A DNA stretch of 64,000 nucleotides from Streptomyces rishiriensis (GCF_003112535.1 NZ_BEWA01000005.1:416024-480023); one strand, 5' to 3'. Positions 38,995 to 47,167 are shown, counted from the stretch's first letter. Notes: a model not told the origin generated them from the sequence alone. Numbers and translations are program-made.

Positions 38995-39429
38995 TCACGC
39001 GGCGGCTCGGCTGCCGGTAAGGCGGTAGCGGCGGTCGGCGGCCGCGTTGGCGGCCCGGCAGACGTCGCAGGTCTCGCCGGCCTTGAGGTGGCGTCGGTAC
39101 ATGCGGGGCTCGCCGCAGACAGGCTCGGGCCGGGGTGTTCGCGCGCGGGTCTTGGGGTGCTTCCCGCCGGGCTTCCAGCCGTTGTCCTTCCAGCCCTGGA
39201 TGGTGGAAGTGTCCGAACCGATGCGTTCGCCGATGGCCGTCAGGCTGAAGCCGCGGCCGTCGAGGATGCGCGCCGTGTGGATCTTCTCGGCGGGGGTGAG
39301 CTTCACCGGCTCGCCATTGAGGGCGTACTCGATGGCGATGTAGTCGAGGTCGGCGGTCTCGTCGTAGGTGGCGGTGGTGGAGACGTAGAGGCGCTCGCGC
39401 TGTCCGGCACCGATGCGGTGGCCGTTCAT
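38995..39429 (-). CDS. HTH/zinc regulatory protein (144 aa)
   Basis: From ATG 39429 (MNGHRIGAGQRERLYVSTTA). The central helix-turn-helix LDGRGFSLTAIGERIGSDTS is followed by a C-terminal CGEPRMYRRHLKAGETCDVC zinc-type block. First of three adjacent HTH genes with similar composition. Probable DNA-binding protein. Confidence 0.65.
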   Translation of the reverse strand: MNGHRIGAGQRERLYVSTTATYDETADLDYIAIEYALNGEPVKLTPAEKIHTARILDGRGFSLTAIGERIGSDTSTIQGWKDNGWKPGGKHPKTRARTPRPEPVCGEPRMYRRHLKAGETCDVCRAANAAADRRYRLTGSRAAA

Positions 39430-39770
39430 GCGGCGGCCCGGCGGCGGGCGTAGTAGACGGTTTCGGTGGTGCACCCGACCCGGGCTGCGATGACCCGGAC
39501 GGGCAGGCCCCACCGTTCGCACTGCTCGATCGCGGCCCGCCGCTCGACCCAGGTGAGTTCTGCGGGCGGGTCTCCGGCGGCGGCCCGTTCGATGGCCGCT
39601 TCGTCGGGCTCGGGCGCCGTCCACGTCCAGGTGTCGCCCGCGGCCCGCCTCTTGCTGCGCGCGCGGTGGACGGTGCGCTGGGAGCAGCCGAGCTGCGAGG
39701 CGATGGCCGCGGCAGACAGGCCCTGCTGGTCGAGTTCGGCGATCAGGTTGCGCCTCTGGGTGGCGGTCAC
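39426..39770 (-). CDS. Double helix-turn-helix protein (114 aa)
   Basis: Two HTH units: LDQQGLSAAAIASQLGCSQR and QCERWGLPVRVIAARVGCTT, separated by an acidic linker. ATGA-overlaps the next gene and GTGA-overlaps the previous one. Likely regulator or DNA-binding accessory. Confidence 0.7.
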   Translation of the reverse strand: MTATQRRNLIAELDQQGLSAAAIASQLGCSQRTVHRARSKRRAAGDTWTWTAPEPDEAAIERAAAGDPPAELTWVERRAAIEQCERWGLPVRVIAARVGCTTETVYYARRRAAA

Positions 39771-40588
39771 GCGGCCACCGCCATCTCGGCCCGGCTGCGG
39801 GCGCGGACGACGGTCCGCTTGTGGCAGCCGAGTTCGTTGGCGATCTGCTCTGCGGTCCGGCCTGCAGCAGTGAGGGCGGCGACGCGGGCCGGGTCGGCGT
39901 AGACCTTGCGCCGACTGCCGGGCTTGTCGTCGCGCTTACGCTCTGTCTCCGGCTGGCAGTGGGGGTCGTCGATGTCTGCCCAGGCGAGTGGCCCCGGCCA
40001 GCGTTCCTTCTTCGCCCGGGCCTTGGCGGTGGCGCTAGTGCCGGCCTTCTGGGAGAGCACCTTGTAGGCGTCGCGGACGGCGTTGTGGGTCGCGACGGTG
40101 ATGTTCTGCCGGGCGCCGCGGACGATGTATTCGACGGTGCGCAGGTGAAGGCCGGGCGAGGCGTCGGCGATGGCCTGGGGGGTGTGGCCGAGGGTGTAGA
40201 GGGCTCGGCACCGCCGGGTCGCGCCAAGGACGGAAACCCGGCCTTCGGTGGGGGCGTGGCCGGCTTGGACGGCGAGGATCTTTTCGGCGGTGGTGCGCCG
40301 GATGGTGGGGAACTGTCCTGTGCCGTGGTTGCGGATGGTGGAGGAGTCGACTCCGGCGGCGGCGGCGATCTGGCCGGTCGTCATGTTGTCGGCGTACAGC
40401 TGGTTGATGTGGCGGGTGATGGGGGCGGCGGGAACGGTGGCGGGTCGGCCTGCGAGCCGGGCGAGGAGTCGCTTCTGGCCGGCGCGGGTCCATCCGTCGA
40501 TGCACTTGCGGCACCGGCAGGGGCGGCGGGTCTTACTGCCCTGGTAGCGGGCTTCGCTGCCGTGGGGCGGAGATGGGCGGTGGGTCAC
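39767..40588 (-). CDS. Multi-HTH regulatory protein (273 aa)
   Basis: GTG 40588, GTGA-coupled. The N-terminal basic Cys block (CRCRKCIDGWTRAGQKRLLA) is followed by HTH-like segments NMTTGQIAAAAGVDSSTIRN, LGHTPQAIADASPGLHLRTV and C-terminal AAGRTAEQIANELGCHKRTV. This is a recurrent Streptomyces phage/ICE family with several DNA-recognition units. Function not established. Confidence 0.65.
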   Translation of the reverse strand: MTHRPSPPHGSEARYQGSKTRRPCRCRKCIDGWTRAGQKRLLARLAGRPATVPAAPITRHINQLYADNMTTGQIAAAAGVDSSTIRNHGTGQFPTIRRTTAEKILAVQAGHAPTEGRVSVLGATRRCRALYTLGHTPQAIADASPGLHLRTVEYIVRGARQNITVATHNAVRDAYKVLSQKAGTSATAKARAKKERWPGPLAWADIDDPHCQPETERKRDDKPGSRRKVYADPARVAALTAAGRTAEQIANELGCHKRTVVRARSRAEMAVAA

Positions 40589-40800
40589 GGCGTCTCCTTC
40601 CGGGGCTGGTCGTGGGTGTCGAAGAGGGGGCGGAGCATGGGCCGGTGGACGTACAGCTGCACGTCGCGGATGAGGCGGCGAACGGCGAGGCGGACGCGGA
40701 TCCGCCGGTAGGTCCACAGGGCCGCGGCGACGAGGACGGCGGCGGTCGGGGCGACGATCACGGTGACGGCGATCCAGCCGAGGGCGAGGTGGGTGATCAC
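40585..40800 (-). CDS. Small membrane protein (71 aa)
   Basis: GTG 40800, coupled at both ends. One transmembrane helix (VIVAPTAAVLVAAALWTY) followed by a basic cytoplasmic tail. No family assigned. Confidence 0.6.
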   Translation of the reverse strand: MITHLALGWIAVTVIVAPTAAVLVAAALWTYRRIRVRLAVRRLIRDVQLYVHRPMLRPLFDTHDQPRKETP

Positions 40801-41162
40801 GCGGCGGCTCCGCGGTGTGCTGCGGTGCCGGTCCACTGGCGGCAGAGGCTGCGGTGGACGGTGGCGCGGGTGGACTGGACGACTCCGGCGTGCTCGATCA
40901 CGCCCGCTTTCGCGGCGGCCATGAACGCGGCGCCCCACCGGGCGGGGCTGTCGGGTTCGTCGACGAGGCCTTCGGCGATGAGGTCGGCGGCCTGGAACGG
41001 GGTGCCGCGGCGGGCCATCAGTTCGATGGCGGCGCGGCAGGCGGTCGCCCAGTCGGGCGGGGTGTTCGCGGCGGCGCGGGCTATGCCGTCGGCCTTGGCG
41101 GTCTCGCCCGCGGCCGGGCTAATCGCGCCCGGGACGGGCTCGGGGAACTGGAGCTGTGTCAT
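40797..41162 (-). CDS. Phage hypothetical protein (121 aa)
   Basis: MTQLQFPEPVPGAISPAAGE then RRGTPFQAADLIAEGLVDEP and RWGAAFMAAAKAGVIEHAGV, resembling a winged helix of a type common in actinophage replication modules. It follows the RecT-like gene after a hairpin. Confidence 0.6.
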   Translation of the reverse strand: MTQLQFPEPVPGAISPAAGETAKADGIARAAANTPPDWATACRAAIELMARRGTPFQAADLIAEGLVDEPDSPARWGAAFMAAAKAGVIEHAGVVQSTRATVHRSLCRQWTGTAAHRGAAA

Positions 41163-41188
41163 CGTGGTCTCCTCGGTGAGTTCAGGAG

Positions 41189-41215
41189 GCCGCCCGCATT
41201 ACGGGTGCGGGCGGC
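41189..41215 (-). terminator. Hairpin after RecT-like gene
   Basis: GCCGCCCGCA (41189-41198) pairs with TGCGGGCGGC (41206-41215) over seven bases, directly after the stop at 41227 on the minus strand. Confidence 0.6.
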
Positions 41216-41226
41216 ACCCTGGGCTG

Positions 41227-42045
41227 CTACTCGGTGGGGGTGGCGGGCTTACCGCCGGTCAGTTCGTCCGCGGTGACGCGGGGCGCCGGGAACTCCTCCT
41301 CGGCCGTGACCTCGCCGCGCTGGATCGACTTGTAGATGACGATCAGCTGGGCGACGTCGTGCTCGGTCCACTTCGCCGACGGCCGGTCGAGGCGGCCCTC
41401 GATACGGTCCGCGGTGATGCCGATGCCCTCGAACGTCTTGATGGCGTCGGCGACGCGCTGGGCGAGCGGCTTGCCGCCGCCGTCCCGCAGCGTCTGGTTG
41501 CACAGCTCCTTCGCCTCCTCGACGAACCAGGGCGGGAGGATCGCGAAGATCGACTCACGGACGCGGCGGGCGCCGTTGTTGGCGTTGTTCTCGTAGATGT
41601 CCCGCATGTCGGTGAGCTGCTTCGTGCCGTTCTTCGTGTCGCGGCGGTGCGGGACGATGAACGTGGAGGAGTTACGCGAGTTGGTCTGCACGTCCCAGGC
41701 GAAGGCCTGCATCTCGGACTGGCCGTAGTCGTCGTCGCGGCGCATCTCGACGAGTCCGTACTGGACGTTGCCCCAGACCCGCGCGAGTTCACGGGCCAGG
41801 TGGACGGATGCGCCGGTGACGGTGGAGCCGCCGCGGCTGTAGCGGAAGAACGCGCGCTCGGCGAGGCCCTGCTGCTTGCAGGACTCGCGCATCTCGGCGA
41901 CGGCGGCCTGGATGTTGCGGGGGCACTGCTGGGCGACGACGACCGCGGCCTGCACTTCGGCGGCGGCGCGGGACTGCTCGACCGCGGTGCCCTGCCCGAT
42001 GCGGGCCGGCGTCGTGGTGGACGGGCTGGGGACGGGCTGGTTCAC
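41227..42045 (-). CDS. RecT-like single-strand annealing protein
   Basis: 272 residues from GTG 42045, GTGA-coupled to the exonuclease gene. Segments ASVHLARELARVWGNVQYGL, SEMQAFAWDVQTNSRNSSTF and NNANNGARRVRESIFAILPP are typical of the actinophage annealase family usually labelled RecT-like. The nuclease partner directly upstream strengthens the call. It would pair the 3' tails made by the exonuclease. Confidence 0.65.
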   Translation of the reverse strand: MNQPVPSPSTTTPARIGQGTAVEQSRAAAEVQAAVVVAQQCPRNIQAAVAEMRESCKQQGLAERAFFRYSRGGSTVTGASVHLARELARVWGNVQYGLVEMRRDDDYGQSEMQAFAWDVQTNSRNSSTFIVPHRRDTKNGTKQLTDMRDIYENNANNGARRVRESIFAILPPWFVEEAKELCNQTLRDGGGKPLAQRVADAIKTFEGIGITADRIEGRLDRPSAKWTEHDVAQLIVIYKSIQRGEVTAEEEFPAPRVTADELTGGKPATPTE

Positions 42046-42965
42046 AGGTACTCCTCGTGGTCGCGCTTCTCGGCGTAGGGCGGCAGGGGCAGGTAGGTGA
42101 TGCGGTCGTTGAAGCCGGGCCAGACGCCGGTGCGCTGGCAGTCGGCGTAGATCCGCAGGGCGCGCTCGTTGCGGGCGGCGCCGAGGGTGAGGGCGGGGAA
42201 GTCGAGTTCGACCAGGTGCACCAGGTAGGGCGGGGCCTTCGACTGGAAGACGAAGATGAACGCGGGCTCCTGGTCGCCGGTCAGGCCGAGGGCTTTGGCG
42301 CCGGCCAGGTAGAAGGCGGCTTGGGCGTGGTAGCCGTGCTCGTAGACGGCTCGCTGGAGGGCGGCGGGGTCGACGGCCCGTGCGGTCTTGACGTCGACGA
42401 CGATGAGGCGGCCGTTCTCCTCGCGGTGGCGCAGCCAGTCGGGCCGGATGCGGCAGCGCACGCCGGTCGCTGGGTCGGTCCAGTACATCGAGCGTTCGGC
42501 GACGCCGGTGCCGGGTGCGAACAGGGGTCCGGCGATGGGGTGCTGGCGGATGGCGTCGGCCATGGCCTGGATCTGCTCGTACTCGTGGCGGAGCAGTGGG
42601 ACGGCACCCATGGCGCGGGACTCGTCGCGGGCTTCCTTGGCGTCCTTGGTCAGGTAGTTGTCGAAGTCGAGGACGTCGATGTCCGGGCCGTCGCCGAGGA
42701 TCTCGCGGTGGGCGGCGTGTCCGAAGTCGAACGTCTTGGTGGGGGCGGGCGGGTTGTCGCGGTCGTAATGGAACTGGGCGGGACAGCCGGGCGGCAGGAG
42801 GGCGCGCAGGCCGGAGGAAGAGATCGAGGTGCGGTCGGCGTGGTAGTCGTCGGCGGAGAGCCCGTCGACCCATCCGGCGGCGCCGCTCTCGCAGTCCTCG
42901 CAGCGGCCGTCCCGGGTGAACGGTCCGTCGGTGTCGCCGCACTGGCGGCAGGCGAGGGGGCTCAT
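42042..42965 (-). CDS. RecE-like PD-(D/E)XK exonuclease
   Basis: 307 residues. The N terminus has a four-Cys zinc ribbon (CRQCGDTDGPFTRDGRCEDC). The nuclease core is shown by SISSSGLRALLPPGCPAQFH, then IRPDWL (catalytic Asp) and LIVVDVKTARAVDP (D-x-K), and HGYHAQAAFYLAG. This is the DUF3799/RecE family, which degrades 5' strands of duplex ends. It forms a unit with the following annealase. Confidence 0.8.
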   Translation of the reverse strand: MSPLACRQCGDTDGPFTRDGRCEDCESGAAGWVDGLSADDYHADRTSISSSGLRALLPPGCPAQFHYDRDNPPAPTKTFDFGHAAHREILGDGPDIDVLDFDNYLTKDAKEARDESRAMGAVPLLRHEYEQIQAMADAIRQHPIAGPLFAPGTGVAERSMYWTDPATGVRCRIRPDWLRHREENGRLIVVDVKTARAVDPAALQRAVYEHGYHAQAAFYLAGAKALGLTGDQEPAFIFVFQSKAPPYLVHLVELDFPALTLGAARNERALRIYADCQRTGVWPGFNDRITYLPLPPYAEKRDHEEYL

Positions 42966-43207
42966 CAGAACGGGTACCTCTCTGCGTGGTCGTTGCGGCG
43001 GGGCCAGAGGCGGAGGCTCCAGGTGCGGAGCTGGTCGAGGCAGTGGCAGTCGATCCAGTCGCCGTCGCCGCCGGGGGTGACGTATCCGTGGCCGCCGTTC
43101 CCGCGGCAGGCGCGGCAGTTGGGGTCGGGCTTGGGTTGTCGGGTGAGGTGGACGGCGCGCTGCTCGTACTCGATCTGCCAGCGGCCGATGGTGCGGGTGA
43201 GGTACAT
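42965..43207 (-). CDS. Small zinc-knuckle protein (80 aa)
   Basis: ATG 43207 (MYLTRTIGRWQIEYEQRAVH). CRACRGNGGHGYVT and CHCLDQL give a DnaJ-type zinc pair. TGATG junction with the exonuclease gene. The part upstream (43208-43370) contains a hairpin and no gene. Confidence 0.65.
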   Translation of the reverse strand: MYLTRTIGRWQIEYEQRAVHLTRQPKPDPNCRACRGNGGHGYVTPGGDGDWIDCHCLDQLRTWSLRLWPRRNDHAERYPF

Positions 43208-43237
43208 GGGGCCCCGTCTCTGGGTGTGGTGATTGGC

Positions 43238-43273
43238 GGGCAGCCGCCCCGGGGGGAGGTGGGGCGGCTGCCC
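43238..43273 (-). terminator. 13-bp stem hairpin
   Basis: GGGCAGCCGCCCC (43238-43250) pairs perfectly with GGGGCGGCTGCCC (43261-43273) over a 10-base G-rich loop, between the coiled-coil gene and the recombination genes. Confidence 0.65.
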
Positions 43274-43370
43274 TGGGGTGCCGCGGAGCATTGGGGGTGG
43301 CGCTCGACGCGGCGGTCTGTGAAGTTGTGCGCCCGGTCGACGGCCTGCGGTCATCCGCCGGCCGGGCGGG

Positions 43371-43829
43371 TCAGTGGATGCGGCCCGGGTCGGTGACGGG
43401 CTGGATGCCGAGGGCGTCCCACAGCGTCTTGACGTCGATCGGCCTGGTGGCCTGGTCCTCGAGCGCACTGGTGTCGCGGTAGCCGCAGGGGACGGCGATG
43501 CGGTGGGCGTTGGCCTCGGCGGCCAGCTGGGCGGCGAACCGTGCCTTGAGAGCGGCGACTTCCTCGTCGAGGCAGTCGCGTTCGGCCGTGAGGTCGTCCA
43601 CGTCGGCCTGCAGCTTGACGACGAGCTCCTCCGCCTCGGCGAGCTGGGCGGCGGTCCAGGCGCGGACGGCTTCCGCGTCGTCGAGCTGGACGCGGAGGCC
43701 CATGATGAGGATGTCGGCGCCGGCTCGAAGGCCCTTCTGCCGGTCGACCTCGTCGATGGCGCGGTGCCGGGTGCGCGGGGTCCGGGCGAAGTGGCCGAGC
43801 CGGACGGGCAGCAGTTCGCCGAGGGTCAT
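43371..43829 (-). CDS. Coiled-coil hypothetical protein (152 aa)
   Basis: MTLGELLPVRLGHFARTPRT, then a long coiled coil (AEELVVKLQADVDDLTAERD) and a C-terminal DVKTLWDALGIQPV. Common type in actinophages. Function unknown. Confidence 0.6.
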   Translation of the reverse strand: MTLGELLPVRLGHFARTPRTRHRAIDEVDRQKGLRAGADILIMGLRVQLDDAEAVRAWTAAQLAEAEELVVKLQADVDDLTAERDCLDEEVAALKARFAAQLAAEANAHRIAVPCGYRDTSALEDQATRPIDVKTLWDALGIQPVTDPGRIH

Positions 43830-44039
43830 CTACGTCTCCAGTCCGGTGCGGTCGATGTAGCCGGCGGCTTCGGTGTCGGCGAAGTCGCGGGCAGTGCGGA
43901 GCCGGTGGTTGAGGTTGCAGGCCTCGTCGAGGGCGCGTTGGTGGGCGGCGATGACGGGGCGGGCGCGGCGGATGTAGAGGCGGGCGAGGGCGTTGAGGAG
44001 CCCGGCGGTCGGCGACAGGCGCGCGGGCGGGGCGGTCAC
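43830..44039 (-). CDS. Small helical protein (69 aa)
   Basis: GTG 44039, GTGA-coupled. VTAPPARLSPTAGLLNALAR then helical HQRALDEACNLNHRLRTARD. Stop directly abuts the next start. Unknown. Confidence 0.55.
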   Translation of the reverse strand: MTAPPARLSPTAGLLNALARLYIRRARPVIAAHQRALDEACNLNHRLRTARDFADTEAAGYIDRTGLET

Positions 44040-44311
44040 CGGGGAGCCTCGCGCAGCTGCACGTCTTCGACCGGGCGGCCGCTGTAGCTCCGGTGGCTGC
44101 ACTGGTTGAGCAGGCACGGCTTGGCGCGGCGGTCCCACTCGTCGCGGCCGACGAGTTCGTGCCGCCATCCCTGCGCGGCCTCACGCCGTCGGTCGGCCAC
44201 CCGGGGCGTGAACTCCTTGTGGGCGTCCTCGGCGAGCGGGCCCACGTACTCCTCGTGGACGGAGCCGTCGACGCAGCCCTGCGGGTTGATGCGGATCCAG
44301 AAGCCGGCCAT
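44036..44311 (-). CDS. Hypothetical protein (91 aa)
   Basis: ATG 44311 in a TGATG junction. MAGFWIRINPQGCVDGSVHE, then HKEFTPRVADRRREAAQGWR and CLLNQCSHRSYSGRPV. Resembles conserved phage proteins of unknown role. Confidence 0.6.
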   Translation of the reverse strand: MAGFWIRINPQGCVDGSVHEEYVGPLAEDAHKEFTPRVADRRREAAQGWRHELVGRDEWDRRAKPCLLNQCSHRSYSGRPVEDVQLREAPR

Positions 44312-44565
44312 CACGCCGCCTCCCCGATGAGCACCTGCCGGTAGAGGGCGGCGGTGGTGGCCTGGGGGCGGGGGGTGAGGGGGCCGTGCCAGCGGGTCAG
44401 GTAGTCGAGCGGCAGGGTCTCTCCGGGCTGGCCGGGCTGGTCGAGGCGCTGCATGAGGGGCTGGCCGGACTCGCCGATCTCGCAGGTCCACAGCCATTCG
44501 GTGCGGTCGGCGGCGGTCTGGACGCGGTCCAGGTCGATGACCGTGCCGTCGAGGAACGTGGTCAC
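44311..44565 (-). CDS. Hypothetical protein (84 aa)
   Basis: GTG 44565, coupled. VTTFLDGTVIDLDRVQTAAD, then TEWLWTCEIGESGQPLMQRL; beta-rich, SH3-like in appearance. No family named. Confidence 0.6.
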   Translation of the reverse strand: MTTFLDGTVIDLDRVQTAADRTEWLWTCEIGESGQPLMQRLDQPGQPGETLPLDYLTRWHGPLTPRPQATTAALYRQVLIGEAA

Positions 44566-45074
44566 GAGGCGGCCTCCCGCTCGGCGAGGTCGCGGCAGTT
44601 GGGGCACTCGTGGCGGACGTCGGTGAGGTTGCCGTGGGCGTCGACGTCGCGGTTGTCGGCGTCGCCGAGGTACTGGCCGCAGCCGTTGCAGCACCGCTTG
44701 AGCTTGATCGTGGTGACCGTGCGGCCCTCGTCGTTGACGCTCGTCCGGTCAGGCGTGTTCGTGCGGGGGGCGATGTCCACGTGGCTGAGGCAGATGCCGC
44801 CCGCGTAGCCCTCGACCGAGACGACCGGGTCGCCGTGACCGAGGATCCAGGCCGGGGTGCGAGTGACGGTCTCCAGCCGCGTGCACGGGTCGGCGTCACC
44901 GAAGGTGCGCCCTTCCTCGACGCGCTTGCGGTAGGCAACCGCCACCGGGTGCTCCGGGCGGATGCCGGGATACGCGACGACCGGAGTGCCGATCGGGTAG
45001 CGGGCGTTGAAGGTGTCGGCCTCCTGCCGGCCGGCCTTCTTGTCCGCTTCGACCTTGGCTCGGTAGCTGCTCAT
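44562..45074 (-). CDS. Zinc-ribbon hypothetical protein (170 aa)
   Basis: ATG 45074 (MSSYRAKVEADKKAGRQEAD). RYPIGTPVVAYPGIRPEHP and TRTPAWILGHGDPVVSVEGY form a beta-rich domain. RCCNGCGQYLGDADNRDVDA and CPNC give a C-terminal zinc ribbon. ATGA-coupled. Confidence 0.6.
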   Translation of the reverse strand: MSSYRAKVEADKKAGRQEADTFNARYPIGTPVVAYPGIRPEHPVAVAYRKRVEEGRTFGDADPCTRLETVTRTPAWILGHGDPVVSVEGYAGGICLSHVDIAPRTNTPDRTSVNDEGRTVTTIKLKRCCNGCGQYLGDADNRDVDAHGNLTDVRHECPNCRDLAEREAAS

Positions 45075-45952
45075 GCCGCCACCTCGGATCCCTCGGCCGC
45101 CTGGTCGGCGAGCATCTCCAGACGTTCGGCCGCGGCCCGCACGCCGTCCGAGTACCCCTCGCAATACGCCGATGGGCGCCCAGCCAATTCGGGGCCGAGC
45201 GTGTCCAGCGCCTCGGCCGCCTTCGACGCCTCGGAGAAGACGCTGGAGCGGAAGGCGCGGGGCTGAGCGAACGGGTCGTCCGCCTGCGGCATCGCCTGGT
45301 GGTAGAGCCACTGGGCACCCAAGGCGTCAGCGCCGGGATCGTCGGAGTCGAAGATGAAGCTCGACAGCGACCGGCCGGTGGCCGTCAGGGCGTTCTCCAG
45401 CTCGGCGGTACGGCACCAGGGGCAGCCACGGTTGTCGTCCGGGGCGCGAAGCCAGGTGGGGTGCTCGGGGTTGTCGCAGGATGCGGAGACGCGGCCGTCA
45501 GGGTCTCCGAGGTCGAGGGCCCGGTATGCGGCCAGCTCGGCGGCCTGCTTCTCCTGCGCCGTCTCCGCCTCGTGCAGCGGCGTGAACACCTTCGTGCCGT
45601 ACTTGACGGCCGTGGCGCAGGGCCAGCCGACGACCTGCCCCTCCTCCTGGCAGACCGCGCACAGCCACGCGTTCGGCACACCGCAGTCGTCGAATACCGG
45701 GACGTGGAACCGGGCCGGAAGCTTCTCGTTCTCCTCCAGGGAGAAGCCCGCGAGGATCTCGTAGTGCGGGTGGTCTGGGGCGTGCAGGAGCGTGGCCCGC
45801 TGGGCGCACTCGTCGTGCTCGACCGGCTCACCAGCGGCGACGTTGCTACGGCAGGTGCCGCACGCAGACGGGTCGGCGCTCGTGCTCTTCGTCGCGAGGA
45901 ACTTCGCGCGGGACTCGACCCAGAACGGGTCCATCTCCTGGTAGTCGGTCAC
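45071..45952 (-). CDS. Cys-rich hypothetical protein (293 aa)
   Basis: GTG 45952, coupled both ends. ACGTCRSNVAAGEPVEHDEC, WLCAVCQEEGQVVGWPC and NRGCPWCRTAELENAL suggest three metal knuckles. The C-terminal half is helical (RPSAYCEGYSDGVRAAAERL). Unknown function; specific to phage-like elements. Confidence 0.55.
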   Translation of the reverse strand: MTDYQEMDPFWVESRAKFLATKSTSADPSACGTCRSNVAAGEPVEHDECAQRATLLHAPDHPHYEILAGFSLEENEKLPARFHVPVFDDCGVPNAWLCAVCQEEGQVVGWPCATAVKYGTKVFTPLHEAETAQEKQAAELAAYRALDLGDPDGRVSASCDNPEHPTWLRAPDDNRGCPWCRTAELENALTATGRSLSSFIFDSDDPGADALGAQWLYHQAMPQADDPFAQPRAFRSSVFSEASKAAEALDTLGPELAGRPSAYCEGYSDGVRAAAERLEMLADQAAEGSEVAA

Positions 45953-46212
45953 CGGGTCTCCTGCGGGGTCGAGCTGTGGGCGGCTTTGATGGCGGCGAAC
46001 TGGGCGGCCCATTCGGGGTAGTCCGCGCTCGTGGCGCAGGCGTCCGGGTGGGTGACGAGCCAGGCGTCGAGGTGGTAGGCGATCTGCTCCGACGGGGACG
46101 CGGTACGGGCGGCGGCCCGCTCGAACGCGACCGCGGCGAGCTCCGCCTCCAGGACCGGCAGCGGGGTGTCGGCCGCCGTGATGGGTGGTGCGGGGGACTG
46201 GAAGGCCTTCAC
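45949..46212 (-). CDS. Hypothetical protein (87 aa)
   Basis: GTG 46212, GTGA-coupled. Helical, with PLPVLEAELAAVAFERAAAR and SADYPEWAAQFAAIKAAHSS. Unknown. Confidence 0.55.
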   Translation of the reverse strand: MKAFQSPAPPITAADTPLPVLEAELAAVAFERAAARTASPSEQIAYHLDAWLVTHPDACATSADYPEWAAQFAAIKAAHSSTPQETR

Positions 46213-46493
46213 CGAGAGCCCCCCGCCTCGACGGCAAGCTGGCTGGTGACCATGTGCGGCTCAAGGGACACCCAGTCGCAGCCGCCGTGGGCGTGGACCG
46301 CGCCATCCTCGTCCTGCCATGCCGCATCCAGGTCGAACGGGATGCTGCGGGCGGCCTCGGAGAACGGGCCCTTCGCGGCCTCCTTGCTGGCGTAGACGCC
46401 GAGGACGGTGCCGCCCTCGTGGTCTTCGCCGGTAGAGAGAACCCAGACGACCGGTCCGGTCGCCCGCTGCGGCTTCGTGGATACTGGCTTCAC
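46209..46493 (-). CDS. Hypothetical protein (94 aa)
   Basis: Preferred start GTG 46493 (VKPVSTKPQRATGPVVWVLS) with AAAGGGG upstream. A TTG seven codons earlier would also be in frame. VLGVYASKEAAKGPFSEAAR suggests a small alpha/beta domain often found in actinophages. Function unknown. Confidence 0.6.
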   Translation of the reverse strand: MKPVSTKPQRATGPVVWVLSTGEDHEGGTVLGVYASKEAAKGPFSEAARSIPFDLDAAWQDEDGAVHAHGGCDWVSLEPHMVTSQLAVEAGGSR

Positions 46494-46598
46494 GTGAAGC
46501 CCCTTTCGTTTCAACGGTTCGTGAGGGGTGGATCGCGCGGCTTGGCCGCGGGGCCCCGGCTGCCGGCGTGCGAACCGGCGGTTGGGGTCTTGGCCGCT

Positions 46599-46910
46599 CT
46601 AGGCGGCGACGGGCTTGGCGTACCGGTTGGGAACGCGCTCTCCCTGGGCCTGCACCCAGCGGATGTGAGCGGCCGTCATGCGCGGCGACTTGCCGACGTA
46701 GGTGTGCGGGACGCGTCCGTACTGGATCGCTTCGACAACCCAGTTCGTGGTCTTGCCGAGGATCGCGGCGGCTTCCTCGGGGGTGAAGCACTTCAGCTCC
46801 AGCTCAGCCGCGGTGGGGGCGGTGGCGAGGCGCTCAAGAGCTGCGGTCAGTTCCGCCAGCCGAAGCGTGAGGGTCACCTCGGTGGGGGGATCCAGGTCAT
46901 TCCTGGGCAC
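46599..46910 (-). CDS. Helix-turn-helix (excisionase-like) protein (103 aa)
   Basis: CFTPEEAAAILGKTTNWVVE followed by YGRVPHTYVGKSPRM is an HTH_17/Xis-type winged helix. The N-terminal helix LAELTAALERLATAPTAAEL may dimerise. It is the second gene after the Cro-like regulator, close to the integrase. It is the more likely of the two Xis candidates by position, but a plain regulator is possible. Confidence 0.65.
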   Translation of the reverse strand: MPRNDLDPPTEVTLTLRLAELTAALERLATAPTAAELELKCFTPEEAAAILGKTTNWVVEAIQYGRVPHTYVGKSPRMTAAHIRWVQAQGERVPNRYAKPVAA

Positions 46911-47094
46911 GTGGGGCCTCCTTGTGGGTTATGGCGTCCAGAGGGACGTCGAGTTGTTTGGCGTAGAGGTGGAGGGTTCCGTCGCCTGCTCCCTGTTGGC
47001 CGTTTTCGACTCGGGAGAGGTATCCGGGGTCTCTGCCGATGGCCTTGGCGAGCTGCTGAAGGCTGATCCCCCGAGCCTCTCGGATGGCCTTCAT
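46897..47094 (-). CDS. XRE-family Cro-like regulator (65 aa)
   Basis: ATG 47094 with ACGGAG upstream (MKAIREARGISLQQLAKAIG). The HTH is RDPGYLSRVENGQQGA. A longer start near 47124 is possible. First gene of the long leftward operon and divergent from the repressor-like gene, the normal position of a Cro homologue. Confidence 0.75.
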   Translation of the reverse strand: MKAIREARGISLQQLAKAIGRDPGYLSRVENGQQGAGDGTLHLYAKQLDVPLDAITHKEAPRAQE

Positions 47095-47098
47095 TGCG

Positions 47099-47141
47099 GC
47101 TCCGTTCGGTCTCACGAGACACAACGTAGACCCAACGGAGC
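47099..47141 (-). promoter_or_regulatory. Early leftward promoter/operator
   Basis: Inverted repeat GCTCCGTT (47099-47106) / AACGGAGC (47134-47141) enclosing a 12-bp palindrome GTCTCACGAGAC (47109-47120). A minus-strand TTGCCA and TACGTT at 18 bases spacing (about 47152 to 47123) may be the promoter it overlaps. Confidence 0.55.
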
Positions 47142-47167
47142 GCCAATGGCAAGAGCCTTGGTCCGGG

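Noticed and set aside
38959..38997. Short frame in a GTGA overlap after the 144-aa HTH gene
   Set aside because: Only about 11 codons, low complexity, no further support.
42057..43232. 391-codon plus-strand frame opposite the RecE-like gene
   Set aside because: Gly/Val/Glu-rich antisense shadow of a gene with clear nuclease motifs.
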